Source of the DNA: Lysobacterales bacterium
GTDB lineage: Bacteria; Pseudomonadota; Gammaproteobacteria; Xanthomonadales; UBA2363
DNA: 62,717 nucleotides
Assembly (NCBI GenBank): GCA_019634735.1
Contig: JAHCAT010000020.1
Span: 1-62,717 of the forward strand
Reading direction: 5' to 3'
Below, in pieces: positions 55,653 to 62,717 of the stretch. Below the pieces are notes generated by a model, which saw only the letters and a list, made by a program, of their open reading frames with translations, was not told the origin of the DNA and did not search any database. A program made the translations under genes and the position numbers. Within the stretch, counting starts at the first letter, position 1. Every line of letters begins with the position of its first letter.

Positions 55653-56846
55653 TCACTGCGCGACAGGCAACGCTTGCAGCCATTCGTTGAAGCGCGCCTC
55701 GACTTCGGACTGGCCCGCAGGATCCAGCAAGGCGTCGATCCGGGACGACAAAGTATCGACCGCGGGGTGTCCGAAGTGCAGATGCTTCAGGTAGTAGAGC
55801 TTGGCCAGCACGGGATCGGGTGGGGTACCCTCGCCCAAGGCGTACATCACCGCCAGGTTCCTCAGCGCATGACTGTCGCCCAGCGCGACCGCCTCCGAAT
55901 AAAGCGTCAGGGCCTGGTTGAAGTTCTGCCGCACGCCGGATCCGGTGGCATACATCACCGCCAGCGACGTATGCGCCTCGGGCAGCCCGGCCTCGGCAGC
56001 CGCTTCGAACAGAGAGACGGCTCGCGCATCGTCCCTGGCGCGCAGTTCGCCTGTGGCATGCGCCTTGCCGAGTTCCCACTGCCCATAAGCGTTCCCCAGC
56101 GCGGCCGCGCGCTCCAGCCAGTCGAGGCCAGCCGCTGCATCCGGTGTGCCCAGCCAGCCATGCTGGAGCGCCCTCCCCAGCAGCACCTGGGCCTCGGCCA
56201 CCTCGGCCTTCGCGGCCCTGCGGATCAGTGCGAAGCCGGCCTTGACGTCCGCCTCCATGCCGCATTCGCCGCGGGCAAGCATCATCCCCCGATAGTGGAA
56301 GACCACCGGGAATGTGGCGTCGCTGTCGTCGAACAGCGCCTGCAACCGGCAGGCTTCCCGCAGGTCCGGCGGCGCTTCAGCATGGCCCTGATATGCAATG
56401 GCAAGAAGGTTGAGCCGGGCGGCGGGATCGCCCGCATCAGCCCCTTGCCGCAGATAGCCCAGGGCCAGCGGCACGTCGTGCGGCACGCCGACTCCGTGGA
56501 AGTGGATCAGGTAGAGCAGGCTGGCGGCCTCACCCTTGCCCAGTTCCAGCGCCCGGCGACCGATGTCCAGCGCTCGGCGACTCGCCGTCGGGTCCGCCTC
56601 GCCCTCCCGTCCGCCAGTGGTTGCGAGCTGGAAGTAGGCAAAGGCAAGCTGGTAGAGTAGCTCGGCATGATCGGAGCCGCGATGGTCATCCAACAGCTCG
56701 ACCACCCCGGCAGGGTCGCCCTGTTCCTCCAGTGCCGTGGCCCGCTGCAGCAGTTCCACTAGGCTCTCCTCGGCGCTCGACCCCGGTGCGATCGCCAGCA
56801 GAAGGCAGAACAGGGGACTCCGCACTCGCCGCGACCGCTTGCTCAT
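55653..56846 (-). CDS. Secreted SEL1-repeat protein
   Basis: A 397-residue exported protein, signal peptide MSKRSRRVRSPLFCLLLAIAPGSSA, followed by TPR-like SEL1 repeats, for example AAAGLDWLERAAALGNAYGQWELGKAHATGEL and the AVSLFEAAAEAGLPEAHTSLAVMYATG repeat. SEL1 proteins are scaffolds for protein-protein contacts, often in signalling or host contact. The ATG overlaps the stop of the preceding gene by 4 bases, so the two form an operon. Confidence 0.88.
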   Translation of the reverse strand: MSKRSRRVRSPLFCLLLAIAPGSSAEESLVELLQRATALEEQGDPAGVVELLDDHRGSDHAELLYQLAFAYFQLATTGGREGEADPTASRRALDIGRRALELGKGEAASLLYLIHFHGVGVPHDVPLALGYLRQGADAGDPAARLNLLAIAYQGHAEAPPDLREACRLQALFDDSDATFPVVFHYRGMMLARGECGMEADVKAGFALIRRAAKAEVAEAQVLLGRALQHGWLGTPDAAAGLDWLERAAALGNAYGQWELGKAHATGELRARDDARAVSLFEAAAEAGLPEAHTSLAVMYATGSGVRQNFNQALTLYSEAVALGDSHALRNLAVMYALGEGTPPDPVLAKLYYLKHLHFGHPAVDTLSSRIDALLDPAGQSEVEARFNEWLQALPVAQ

Positions 56847-57661
56847 CGGGAGGCACCCGAACCATCCGCAGACAGCGGCTGGACGAACTCGATCGAACCA
56901 CCGTCGACCCGCCACAAAATACGATTCTCGGCGGTCGCCACGAACAGCGGTTTGCCCGCGCGCAAGCTGATCAGGACGTGGATCTCGGTGGGGTGGGGAT
57001 CCAGCAGATGGCTGAGGGTGACTGCCACTGCACGTCGATCGTCGGCAAGCCGGAGACAACTGTTGGCGAATGGCCGAGTGGCCCGGATGCTGCCGTCCGC
57101 AGCGACATCCATGCGGAAGTTGCCCCCGACGGCGAATGTGTTCCCTTCGGATGCGGCCAGCAGGTAGCCATGGACCAGGCCACGGGCTTCGTCACTGCCT
57201 GGAACGACGATGGCCGAAACGTCGTTGGAGCATCGCTGGAACGCGTACCCGAGAACGCGCTGGCGGACCTCGATAATCCGCACGCGCTCGGCGGGCATCG
57301 GGACCGGTTCCTGCAGCCGCTCGGCCCGACCGTGGACCCTGCCATCCGGACCGACGCTGGCCCGGTAGCGGATCAGCCACTGGCCGTCCTCGTCCCTTGC
57401 CGCGAAATCGACTTCGACGCCCTCTCCGGCAGGCGTCGCCAGGGTCACGAGACCGGCCCGATCCCGTCGGAAGCCACGAACCTGTCGAACCGCCGCGGTG
57501 GCGACTCGCTCCGCGCGTTCCAGCACATGGAGTTGCCGACCGAGCGCTTCGGCCTGGCGGATCTGTGCCTCGAAGCCGTGACGGGTAGCTTCAACAGACG
57601 GCGCACCCTGGGAAGCGGTGGCGGCTATGGACAGAAGCAGGGAAGCTACAGCTGGGGTCAC
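56843..57661 (-). CDS. Secreted protein of unknown function
   Basis: A 272-residue exported protein with a GTG start at 57661 and GGAG 8 bases upstream. Its signal peptide is TPAVASLLLSIAATASQGAPS. An amphipathic helix (EAQIRQAEALGRQLHVLERAERVATAAV) precedes a beta-rich domain. It is not a family I recognise. It overlaps the SEL1 gene by 4 bases, so the two probably act together. An open frame extends further upstream to 57814 but that part has no coding character. Confidence 0.7.
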   Translation of the reverse strand: MTPAVASLLLSIAATASQGAPSVEATRHGFEAQIRQAEALGRQLHVLERAERVATAAVRQVRGFRRDRAGLVTLATPAGEGVEVDFAARDEDGQWLIRYRASVGPDGRVHGRAERLQEPVPMPAERVRIIEVRQRVLGYAFQRCSNDVSAIVVPGSDEARGLVHGYLLAASEGNTFAVGGNFRMDVAADGSIRATRPFANSCLRLADDRRAVAVTLSHLLDPHPTEIHVLISLRAGKPLFVATAENRILWRVDGGSIEFVQPLSADGSGASR

Positions 57662-58164
57662 GGTCGGTCTCCATTGGTGGGGCTCGCCGTCCAGAGCCCT
57701 GGCCCGCCCTACGGAACCGGCTGCCGGCCGCCGGGGTTGCAGACGGGGCGGGAACTTTCCGGGACTTTCGATGAGTTCCACAGCGCCGTCAAGACAAAGG
57801 TTGGCTCTCTCCAATCACGCAACGCGGGGCACCACCTTCGACCGTCCACACGCTCTGGCATGCATCTGACCTGCCACCCGTCGGACGCCCGCCCAGGCGC
57901 ACCGACGACGAACCCCGCACCACGAACACCGGAGCACCGCCATGTGAGCGCGAACACATCTTGCCGCACCGCAAACCAAGGCTTCGCGCCTCGACGGGCA
58001 GGCTGCGTCCGAAACGGCCCTTCGCATCCTCGCGATGGCGAAAACCGGCCCGGCGACCTCGCCACGCCTCGCTCCGCGCCACGCACCCCACGTGCACAGC
58101 GCCAACGCGACACCGCACCTCTGCACCGTCGCGATTGCTGTTTCCCTAAAGAACGTATCGGCAA
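57662..58164. other. Intergenic region between the secreted-protein operon and the integron remnant
   Basis: About 500 bp without a supported gene. Open frames on the minus strand (for example 57709-58164) are arginine- and cysteine-rich and lack a ribosome binding site. The stretch may be decayed cassette DNA. Confidence 0.5.
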
Positions 58165-58233
58165 GCCTGACCGGGCTTGTTCAACAACCGGATCAGATCG
58201 CGGCTGCGCGCGATCTGTCCTTTGCCGTTAGGT
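58165..58233 (-). repeat. Probable third attC site (degenerate)
   Basis: In minus orientation it begins ACCTAAC (a perfect RYYYAAC core), has a 9-bp stem CAGATCGCG/CGCGATCTG with a 6-base loop, and ends GTCAGGC, one substitution away from the GTTRRRY consensus. About 69 bp long. It lies only 28 bp from the next attC, so the segment between them is a cassette with no gene. Confidence 0.55.
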
Positions 58234-58261
58234 CTATGACCCCGACGTCGTTCCCACAGCA

Positions 58262-58323
58262 CTCCTAACACCCAAGTTCAGCGGAACCGCGCAGCGGTTT
58301 CCGCTGAAGCGCGAAGTTAGGGC
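58262..58323 (-). repeat. attC site at the end of the toxin-antitoxin cassette
   Basis: In minus orientation CCCTAAC opens the site and GTTAGGA closes it, 62 bp in total. The inner arms AGCGGAAACCGC and GCGGTTCCGCT pair. The stop codon of the antitoxin (TAA) is part of the opening core site, as often seen in integron cassettes where the ORF fills the cassette. Confidence 0.85.
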
Positions 58324-58613
58324 TGGGCTGCATGGGCAGGTGTGGCATGCAGCTCGACGCCAAGGGCTCGCACCAGCTTGAGCACAGTGTCATAGCGCGG
58401 CTTGGCTCCAGGCGCTAGAGCCTTGTACAGGCTTTCACGGCCCAAGCCCACGTCCTTTGCGAGCTTGGTCATACCACGCGCCTTGGCGACGTCTGCGATC
58501 GCTTGGAGAAGGACGTTCGGGTCCTCATCTTCCAGGGCGGCATTAATGTACTCGGCGATCACGGCATCGTCGTCGAGGTAGTCGGCAGCGTCAAAGCGAG
58601 CAAGGTTCTTCAT
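58317..58613 (-). CDS. HigA-type antitoxin (addiction module antidote)
   Basis: A 98-residue DNA-binding antitoxin. The N-terminal DAADYLDDDAVIAEYINAALEDEDP segment is typical of the 'putative addiction module antidote' family, followed by a helix-turn-helix (GMTKLAKDVGLGRESLYKALAPGAKPRYDTVLKLVRALGVEL). It starts 2 bp after the toxin stop. Its own stop codon lies within the attC core. It probably binds the palindrome at 58921-58938 and represses the operon. Confidence 0.92.
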   Translation of the reverse strand: MKNLARFDAADYLDDDAVIAEYINAALEDEDPNVLLQAIADVAKARGMTKLAKDVGLGRESLYKALAPGAKPRYDTVLKLVRALGVELHATPAHAAQP

Positions 58614-58615
58614 CG

Positions 58616-58912
58616 TCAATCCTCCAGCCGCTTGAGAAGGGCTTTCGCAAGCTTGATGTCTTTGGCTTGCGTGGACTTGTCTCCACCGCAAATCAGGATG
58701 TACACGACCTCGCCCTTGCGGGCGAAGTACACGCGATAGCCGGGTCCAGTGTGTACTCGCATCTCCGAGATGCCGTCGCCTACAGGCTCGCAGTCTCCAA
58801 AGTTGCCCGCCTCAGCGGATCGTATGCGCGCGACGACGCGCGCTTTGCCCTTTGGATCTCGTAGCGCCTTCAGCCATGCATCGAACTCGGCTGTTCGTAG
58901 GAAGGCGTTCAT
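58616..58912 (-). CDS. RelE/HigB-type toxin
   Basis: A 98-residue toxin of the addiction module killer family (RelE/ParE superfamily), with the features FDAWLKALRDPKGKARVVARI, GISEMRVHTGPGYRVYF and VVYILICGGDKSTQAKDI. Such toxins cleave mRNA on the ribosome. The toxin-first order matches HigBA. There is no ribosome binding site: the ATG is only 6 bases after the proposed -10 element, so the transcript is probably leaderless. The pair is a typical integron passenger that stabilises the array. Confidence 0.93.
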   Translation of the reverse strand: MNAFLRTAEFDAWLKALRDPKGKARVVARIRSAEAGNFGDCEPVGDGISEMRVHTGPGYRVYFARKGEVVYILICGGDKSTQAKDIKLAKALLKRLED

Positions 58913-58918
58913 GGCGCG

Positions 58919-58947
58919 ACTGTATCCGTTCGGATACACGCTGTCAA
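58919..58947 (-). promoter_or_regulatory. Strong cassette promoter with overlapping operator palindrome
   Basis: Reading on the minus strand, TTGACA (58947-58942) and TACAGT (58924-58919) are separated by 17 bp. The perfect palindrome TGTATCCG-AA-CGGATACA (58938-58921) fills the spacer and the -10 element. That is the expected place for an antitoxin operator. The transcription start should fall at or next to the toxin ATG at 58912. Confidence 0.9.
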
Positions 58948-58970
58948 TCGGTGTGGATCCCGCCGAATGA

Positions 58971-59031
58971 GCCCTAACGTCTGAGTTAAGCCGCGCCGCG
59001 AAGCGGCGTCGGCTTGAATGATTGGTTAGGC
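58971..59031 (-). repeat. attC site resembling the aadA-type 59-base element
   Basis: About 61 bp, minus orientation: opens GCCTAAC, has TTCAAGCCGACGCCGC paired with GCGGCGCGGCTTAA around a TTC loop, and closes with GTTAGGGC. The inner stem and spacers closely match the aadA 59-base element as I remember it. The TAA of the opening core is the stop codon of the cassette ORF at 59026-59397. Confidence 0.92.
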
Positions 59032-59397
59032 CGGTTCGCCGGCCCGTTCAAATTCTATTGTCAAGTAGATGCGCTGCGTGAAGAGCTGCTCGGCCAAGTC
59101 CAACGGAACAGCAAACAAATCTTCATCGGCAACCGCCGCAAGCTTGGTGAACACGTCCGGGTCAAGAGCAATCAGAGCTGACCGCTTCCCGGCGTACCAG
59201 CGGACGATCTCCTGGAGCGGTGAAGTGGGCGGCTCCGCGGCCACCAGCCAGTCCCGCATCCAAATGGATTGTCGCCGGACAATGCCACTGGGGCGGGCTG
59301 TACCCAGGTCATGCTCCTTGAGACGGCTCTCGCCGAGCACGCCCTCCAAGGCGGCAAGATTCGCCCGAGGGGAGAAGACGATGAGAGTGGCGCGCAT
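59026..59397 (-). CDS. Integron cassette ORF of unknown function
   Basis: A 123-residue protein (MRATLIVFSPRANLAALEGVL at the start, then VRRQSIWMRDWLVAAEP and VFTKLAAVADEDLFAVPLDLAEQLFTQRIYLTIEF) not related to any family I know. No signal peptide or membrane segment. The ATG lies 8 bases after a GTTAGGC core site and the TAA lies inside the next attC, so the ORF occupies the cassette almost completely. There is no ribosome binding site, so translation may depend on an upstream leader peptide or an external promoter. Confidence 0.8.
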   Translation of the reverse strand: MRATLIVFSPRANLAALEGVLGESRLKEHDLGTARPSGIVRRQSIWMRDWLVAAEPPTSPLQEIVRWYAGKRSALIALDPDVFTKLAAVADEDLFAVPLDLAEQLFTQRIYLTIEFERAGEPA

Positions 59398-59405
59398 TGT
59401 GACGG

Positions 59406-59412
59406 GCCTAAC
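59406..59412 (-). repeat. Integron core site upstream of the first cassette
   Basis: GTTAGGC on the minus strand, matching GTTRRRY exactly, 8 bases before the cassette ORF. Beyond it (59413-59500) an imperfect stem with CACGT arms may be the remainder of another attC or an attI site; no integrase gene follows within the window. Confidence 0.7.
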
Positions 59413-59655
59413 TACTAATCGACGGCACGTTGCCGGGATAACCCGGCCGCGTAAGCTGGGCGGGGCCGGGACGTGCGGTGACAATTCCTACGCGGTTCAA
59501 TGGCTTGTTCCGAGTGCGTGGTCTGCGCTATCCGCCTAATCTGTCCGTATTTCCAGGGGACAGAGGTGGTCTGGTGGAATCCTTGCATCGCTTTGCTTGC
59601 GAGGCAAGCACGGACCCGGCTCCCCGGTGCAGTCGGGGCCCGTTGCCCTTGCGTC

Positions 59656-60168
59656 TCAGGGCCGCCCCTCGAAGCCGTCGAAGAACACGATGTCGGTCTT
59701 CCCGTAAGGCGCCCCGGCGGCGATCCAGTCGAACACAAGGGCCTGCTCGGCCAGCGGGATCGGCGGGCGGCCGGAAGGCATGCGCACGCCGAAGCCGGGT
59801 TCCTCGCAGTTGAGCTTGAGGAACAGGGCGCTGGCCAGGGGCTGGCCGGGACGGACGCGCAGCATGGACGGGTCGCCGAAGGCGTCCTGGCCGACCAGGT
59901 TGTCCCAGGACACGCCGGGGTCGAGGTCGAGGTCGCCCAGGTACAGGCCGGCGTGGTCGACGTGGCAGTTGGCGCAGCGCTGGTCCCAGATCGGCTGGAT
60001 GTCGGCCTCGTAGTCGATGTTCCAGACGATCGGCACGGCGGCGATGCTGTCGCAGCCGGCCGGACCGCCGCGTTCGCGGGCGTCGCCGGGGCCGGCGGCG
60101 GCCGGCAGCAGGGCGAGGGCGAGCAGCGGCGACAGGCGCCGGGCGCGGTGGGTGGTGCTTGGTGTCAT
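59656..60168 (-). CDS. Secreted cytochrome c-like protein ending in a GFE motif
   Basis: A 170-residue exported protein: signal peptide ending LPAAAGPGDA, then one heme-binding CANCH motif in IQPIWDQRCANCHVDHAGLYLGDLDLD, which marks the cytochrome-like domain found in planctomycete-type and related secreted proteins. The distal ligand may be the Met of RMPSGRPPI. It ends VFFDGFEGRP, echoing the F-x-x-G-F-E ending of the beta-helix protein. GGGAG lies 7 bases before the ATG. It has no operon partner in the window. Confidence 0.85.
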   Translation of the reverse strand: MTPSTTHRARRLSPLLALALLPAAAGPGDARERGGPAGCDSIAAVPIVWNIDYEADIQPIWDQRCANCHVDHAGLYLGDLDLDPGVSWDNLVGQDAFGDPSMLRVRPGQPLASALFLKLNCEEPGFGVRMPSGRPPIPLAEQALVFDWIAAGAPYGKTDIVFFDGFEGRP

Positions 60169-60239
60169 GGCGGACTCCCCTGTGGAGACCGCCAGTCTAT
60201 GCCGCGGACGGGCCGGCGCGCGGCCCCGGGCGTGCGCCC

Positions 60240-60728
60240 TCAGGCGGCGTGCGGATCGGCGGCCAGGTCGGCGGCCGGGGCCTCGTGATGGGCGTGGTCG
60301 TGGTGCGCGGCCAGGTGGCCGCAGGTGGCGTCGTGGACGTGGCCATGGCCCAGGCGCAGGTTGACCAGGTGGGCGACGCCGACCAGGACGCCGCCGGCGG
60401 TCATCAGCACGGCGTGAACGATCACGCTGCCTTCATGGCCATGGCGCAGCACGGCGAAGGCCAGCAGGGCCAGGCCGGGCACCAGGAACCAGAACGCGGT
60501 GGCGATCCGGTGGCGGCGCCAGCCGGTGGCCAGGCTGGCGATGCCCAGCACCGCGGCGAAGGCCACGAAACCGGCCTCCCAGCCATCCCAGGCGGCCAGG
60601 CCGGCGGCCGGCAGCGCGGCCAGGGCGACCGGCCACAGGGCGCAGTGCAGGGCGCACAGCCAGGCGGCGCTCATGCCGACGCGGTCGGCCAGGCGGTTCA
60701 GCAGCAGGGGGCGGTCGGCGGGCTTCAT
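60240..60728 (-). CDS. MerC-domain membrane protein with histidine-rich tail
   Basis: A 162-residue protein with four membrane segments and the MerC-type cysteine motif LCALHCALWPVAL in the first one. The C-terminal tail holds many histidines (LGHGHVHDATCGHLAAHHDHAHHE), which suggests binding of zinc or another soft metal. MerC proteins import mercury, but chromosomal copies beside folE2 are probably zinc-related (inference). The start codon lies 3 bp from a GTTATAACATT-like half site. Confidence 0.83.
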   Translation of the reverse strand: MKPADRPLLLNRLADRVGMSAAWLCALHCALWPVALAALPAAGLAAWDGWEAGFVAFAAVLGIASLATGWRRHRIATAFWFLVPGLALLAFAVLRHGHEGSVIVHAVLMTAGGVLVGVAHLVNLRLGHGHVHDATCGHLAAHHDHAHHEAPAADLAADPHAA

Positions 60729-60732
60729 GGCC

Positions 60733-60750
60733 GTTAGCTTATAACATTCC
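60733..60750 (-). promoter_or_regulatory. Possible Zur-type half site before the MerC-domain gene
   Basis: On the minus strand the sequence reads GGAATGTTATAAGCTAAC. The left half matches the AATGTTATA arm of gammaproteobacterial Zur boxes as I recall them; the right half is degenerate. It is an AT-rich spot in a GC-rich region, just before the start codon. Confidence 0.4.
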
Positions 60751-60910
60751 TGGCGCCGTGCCCGGGTCCACGGGCGCCCGACCGATCGGCGGTCATCTGC
60801 GGTTGCGACACTGGCCCCGCACTCGTTGGTGGTTGCCGCCTGGTTGCCGGCCCCGGCCCGCAGCGCGCCCGCGTTGCGGGCCGGCCTTTCCAGGCGGCCG
60901 GCGGCGGGCC

Positions 60911-61864
60911 TCAGAGGTCGCCCAGGCCGGCGCGGTAGCCGCCCGGCACGCCCTTGGTGGCGACCGCCACGGCGTCGTGCGGGTGCAGGCTCTCGAAGTG
61001 GCTGGCGCGCACCCAGAAGTCGGCGACCGCCTCGTCGCGGTCCAGGCTCGCCTGCAGGCGGCGCGCGGCGTCCTCGCAGAACATCAGGTTGGCGCCGTTG
61101 AGGCGGGCGAAGGCCTGCTCGTCCTCGCGCTTGACCGCGGTCTGCACCGGGGTGCCCAGGGCGGCTTCGATGCGGTCGATCAGGGCGACGATCGGGAAGG
61201 CGTCGAAGGCGGGCTTCAGCCGCACCCGCACCTCGGCCTGGGAGCGCTGCGCGTGCGGAGTGGCGGTGCTGCCCGGCGGGCCGGCCAGCCAGGCGGCCAC
61301 GGCATCGGCATCGATGCTTGCCTGGCCGGCGAAATCGGCGGCGAACTGCGCGGCCGTGGCCTGCCGGGCCAGCGCGGCCGAGGCCGGGCAGGTGCTGGAG
61401 TACAGCACCGACAGGCCCAGCTCGACCTGGAAGCGGTCCGGCTCCAGCAGGCCGGCGATGGTCACCGGGTAGCGCTTCCAGCCGCTGTTGTCGCTGACCA
61501 GGGCCGGGCGGCGCACCAGGTAGTCGAAGCGCAGACGCAGCAGGGCGCGCTCGGACAGGCCCTGGTGGCTGTCCAGGAAGTCGCGCAGCACGCGACGCAG
61601 GCCGGCCGGGGTGAGGGTGTCCTCGCCGAGCACGCGGTCCAGGTGCAGGTACAGGCGCGACATGTGGATGCCGCGCGCCTCGGCACGGCCCAGGTTCACG
61701 AAGGCGTCGACGCGCGCCGCGCAGCGCACCGGCGCGCCGCCGTCGCCGGCCAGGGTGACCGGCGCCTCGATGGCGCCCATGCCCACCCAGTCCAGCACGC
61801 CGGCGGCGTCGGGCGGGGCCTGGCCGGCGATGTCGGGAAGGGCGCGGGCGGGGTCGGCGGGCAT
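60911..61864 (-). CDS. folE2: GTP cyclohydrolase I type 2 (FolE2)
   Basis: FolE2 makes dihydroneopterin triphosphate for folate synthesis with metals other than zinc, and replaces FolE when zinc is scarce. The 317-residue protein has VGMGAIEAPVTL at the N-terminus, LYLHLDRVLGEDTLTPAGL, and the catalytic STCPASAALAR with its cysteine. KREDEQAFARLNGANLMFCEDAARRLQ with the conserved Glu and Asn is typical. The start at 61864 is family-like. It precedes the MerC-domain gene by 182 bp on the same strand; the pairing suggests a Zur regulon. Confidence 0.92.
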   Translation of the reverse strand: MPADPARALPDIAGQAPPDAAGVLDWVGMGAIEAPVTLAGDGGAPVRCAARVDAFVNLGRAEARGIHMSRLYLHLDRVLGEDTLTPAGLRRVLRDFLDSHQGLSERALLRLRFDYLVRRPALVSDNSGWKRYPVTIAGLLEPDRFQVELGLSVLYSSTCPASAALARQATAAQFAADFAGQASIDADAVAAWLAGPPGSTATPHAQRSQAEVRVRLKPAFDAFPIVALIDRIEAALGTPVQTAVKREDEQAFARLNGANLMFCEDAARRLQASLDRDEAVADFWVRASHFESLHPHDAVAVATKGVPGGYRAGLGDL

Positions 61865-62316
61865 GGCGTGGTCCGTTCGGCGGGTCAGGATGCCACGGCG
61901 GGCGGCTGTGGGCAGGGATGGGGGCGCGCGCCTGGGCACTGTGGGGCGCAGGGGCGACAGTCGCGGCTGGCCGCGGGGACGGGCGCAGGCGGCAGGCCTG
62001 TTGTTCGGAGGCCATGTTGGATGGGGGCGGGTGCAGGCCGGATCAAGGGCCGGGCTGCCGCGGCATCGCCCTGCCCCGCCCGGGCATCGCATTGCCGGGT
62101 TTCATGAAGGGCGCCAAGTGCGGGCCGGCGTGGCGCAGGGGTCCGGGGAGTATCCCTGCACGGGATGACCATTCCGCCGGGCGTTCCACGCGGGAGCGTC
62201 TCCTGCTCCACGGGCGGCACCCCCAGGCAATCGGTGCATGGAAAGCCCATCGGGTCACCCGGCCAGCCGGGTCCGGCACCGATGAAGGAGCTGGCAAGGG
62301 ACGGCCCTCTCCCCCG

Positions 62317-62342
62317 CCCCTCCCCCGCAGGCGGGGGAGGGG
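62317..62342. repeat. Perfect 12-bp palindrome CCCCTCCCCCGC/GCGGGGGAGGGG
   Basis: The two arms are separated by only AG. This type of C-rich/G-rich palindrome is a dispersed intergenic element in Xanthomonadales (recollection). A related degenerate one lies near 31550-31590. Confidence 0.8.
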
Positions 62343-62433
62343 AGAAGTGCGGTGCCGTCGCACGAGCGGGACAGGCGCTACTGCTCACGCGTTTCTCGCC
62401 GCTGCCGTCGCTGCTGCTGTCGGTGTCATTGTG

Positions 62434-62506
<73 letters not shown>

Positions 62507-62523
62507 GCGGACAGGATGTCCGC
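62507..62523. repeat. Hairpin GCGGAC-AGGAT-GTCCGC
   Basis: A 6-bp stem with the loop AGGAT directly after the microsatellite. A second hairpin with the same loop lies at 62662-62686, so this may be a dispersed REP-like element. Confidence 0.7.
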
Positions 62524-62661
62524 GCTCTTCCCGGGGCCCCATGCGGTCCGGCGGGGCACGGCCGGATCAGCCGCGCCGGAGGCGCGGACGGCGCCCGAGG
62601 CGCCGTCCGACGCGGGGGCCATGGATGGCCCTTGAGCGTCGGCCCGGACGGGACACGCGCA

Positions 62662-62686
62662 CCCGGCGGGCAGGATGCCCGCCGGG
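62662..62686. repeat. Hairpin CCCGGCGGGC-AGGAT-GCCCGCCGGG
   Basis: A perfect 10-bp stem with the same AGGAT loop as the element at 62507-62523. The stem sequence differs while the loop is conserved, as in families of structured repeats. Confidence 0.75.
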
Positions 62687-62717
62687 CGGACCGCCTGGGG
62701 CGCCCTTCTCTTTGGCT

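Noticed and set aside
57709..58164. A 151-codon minus-strand frame next to the attC sites as a possible cassette gene
   Set aside because: Arg/Cys-rich composition, no ribosome binding site, no position relative to a core site as in real cassettes, and overlap with the neighbouring leader region.

Overview
The window is a high-GC gammaproteobacterial chromosome segment, most likely from the order Lysobacterales (Xanthomonadales). I base this on familiar gene neighbourhoods (pcnB-folK-panB-panC; dapA-bamC facing gcvR-bcp-phoH), on GGAG-type ribosome binding sites, and on period-7 intergenic repeats and a C-terminal F-x-x-G-F-E protein ending that I associate from memory with this order. No 16S rRNA is present, so genus and family are not assigned. 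Layout: 0-10 kb holds htpX, gluQ and a polyhydroxyalkanoate (PHA) locus with two acetoacetyl-CoA reductases, the regulator PhaR and a class III synthase PhaC/PhaE, followed by serS and pgi. 10-17 kb holds a secreted sialidase-like protein with an EF-hand partner, then the pantothenate/folate/poly(A) polymerase operon, tRNA-Glu and ferredoxin. 17-31 kb is housekeeping: bamC, dapA, gcvR, bcp, a PIN-PhoH ATPase, an outer-membrane protein, thiD, an unusually long histidine-type ammonia-lyase overlapping hisS, tRNA-Pro and mfd. 31-44.7 kb is more accessory: heptanucleotide arrays, an SDR enzyme, a beta-propeller protein, DUF2200, an ECF sigma factor / Ser-Thr kinase-TPR / large secreted beta-helix cluster, several membrane proteins and a host-attachment-like protein. 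44.7-49.5 kb is the most unusual region. A REP-associated tyrosine transposase (RAYT), an HExxH peptidase-like protein and a trypsin-nuclease fusion protein are each bracketed by copies of one short repeat (core TGTCCCTGACACC), about 14 copies in under 5 kb. 49.6-54.4 kb encodes envelope and redox proteins: an exported MDR oxidoreductase, an NTF2-like protein, a DsbD/ScsB-type reductase and a redoxin lipoprotein. 54.5-59.5 kb is a minus-strand run of small lipoproteins, a SEL1 protein and a remnant integron cassette array without an integrase. The array has attC sites, one of which closely resembles the aadA-type 59-base element as I remember it, a HigBA-like toxin-antitoxin cassette with its own promoter and operator-like palindrome, and an unknown cassette ORF. 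59.6-62 kb has a cytochrome-like secreted protein and a probable zinc-starvation pair (FolE2 and a His-rich MerC-domain protein). The last 0.85 kb is non-coding and full of palindromes and a GCTGTT microsatellite. The candidates for something undescribed are the repeat-bracketed protease-nuclease island and the integron remnant. All functional calls rest on reading motifs and recalled family knowledge; no searches were run.
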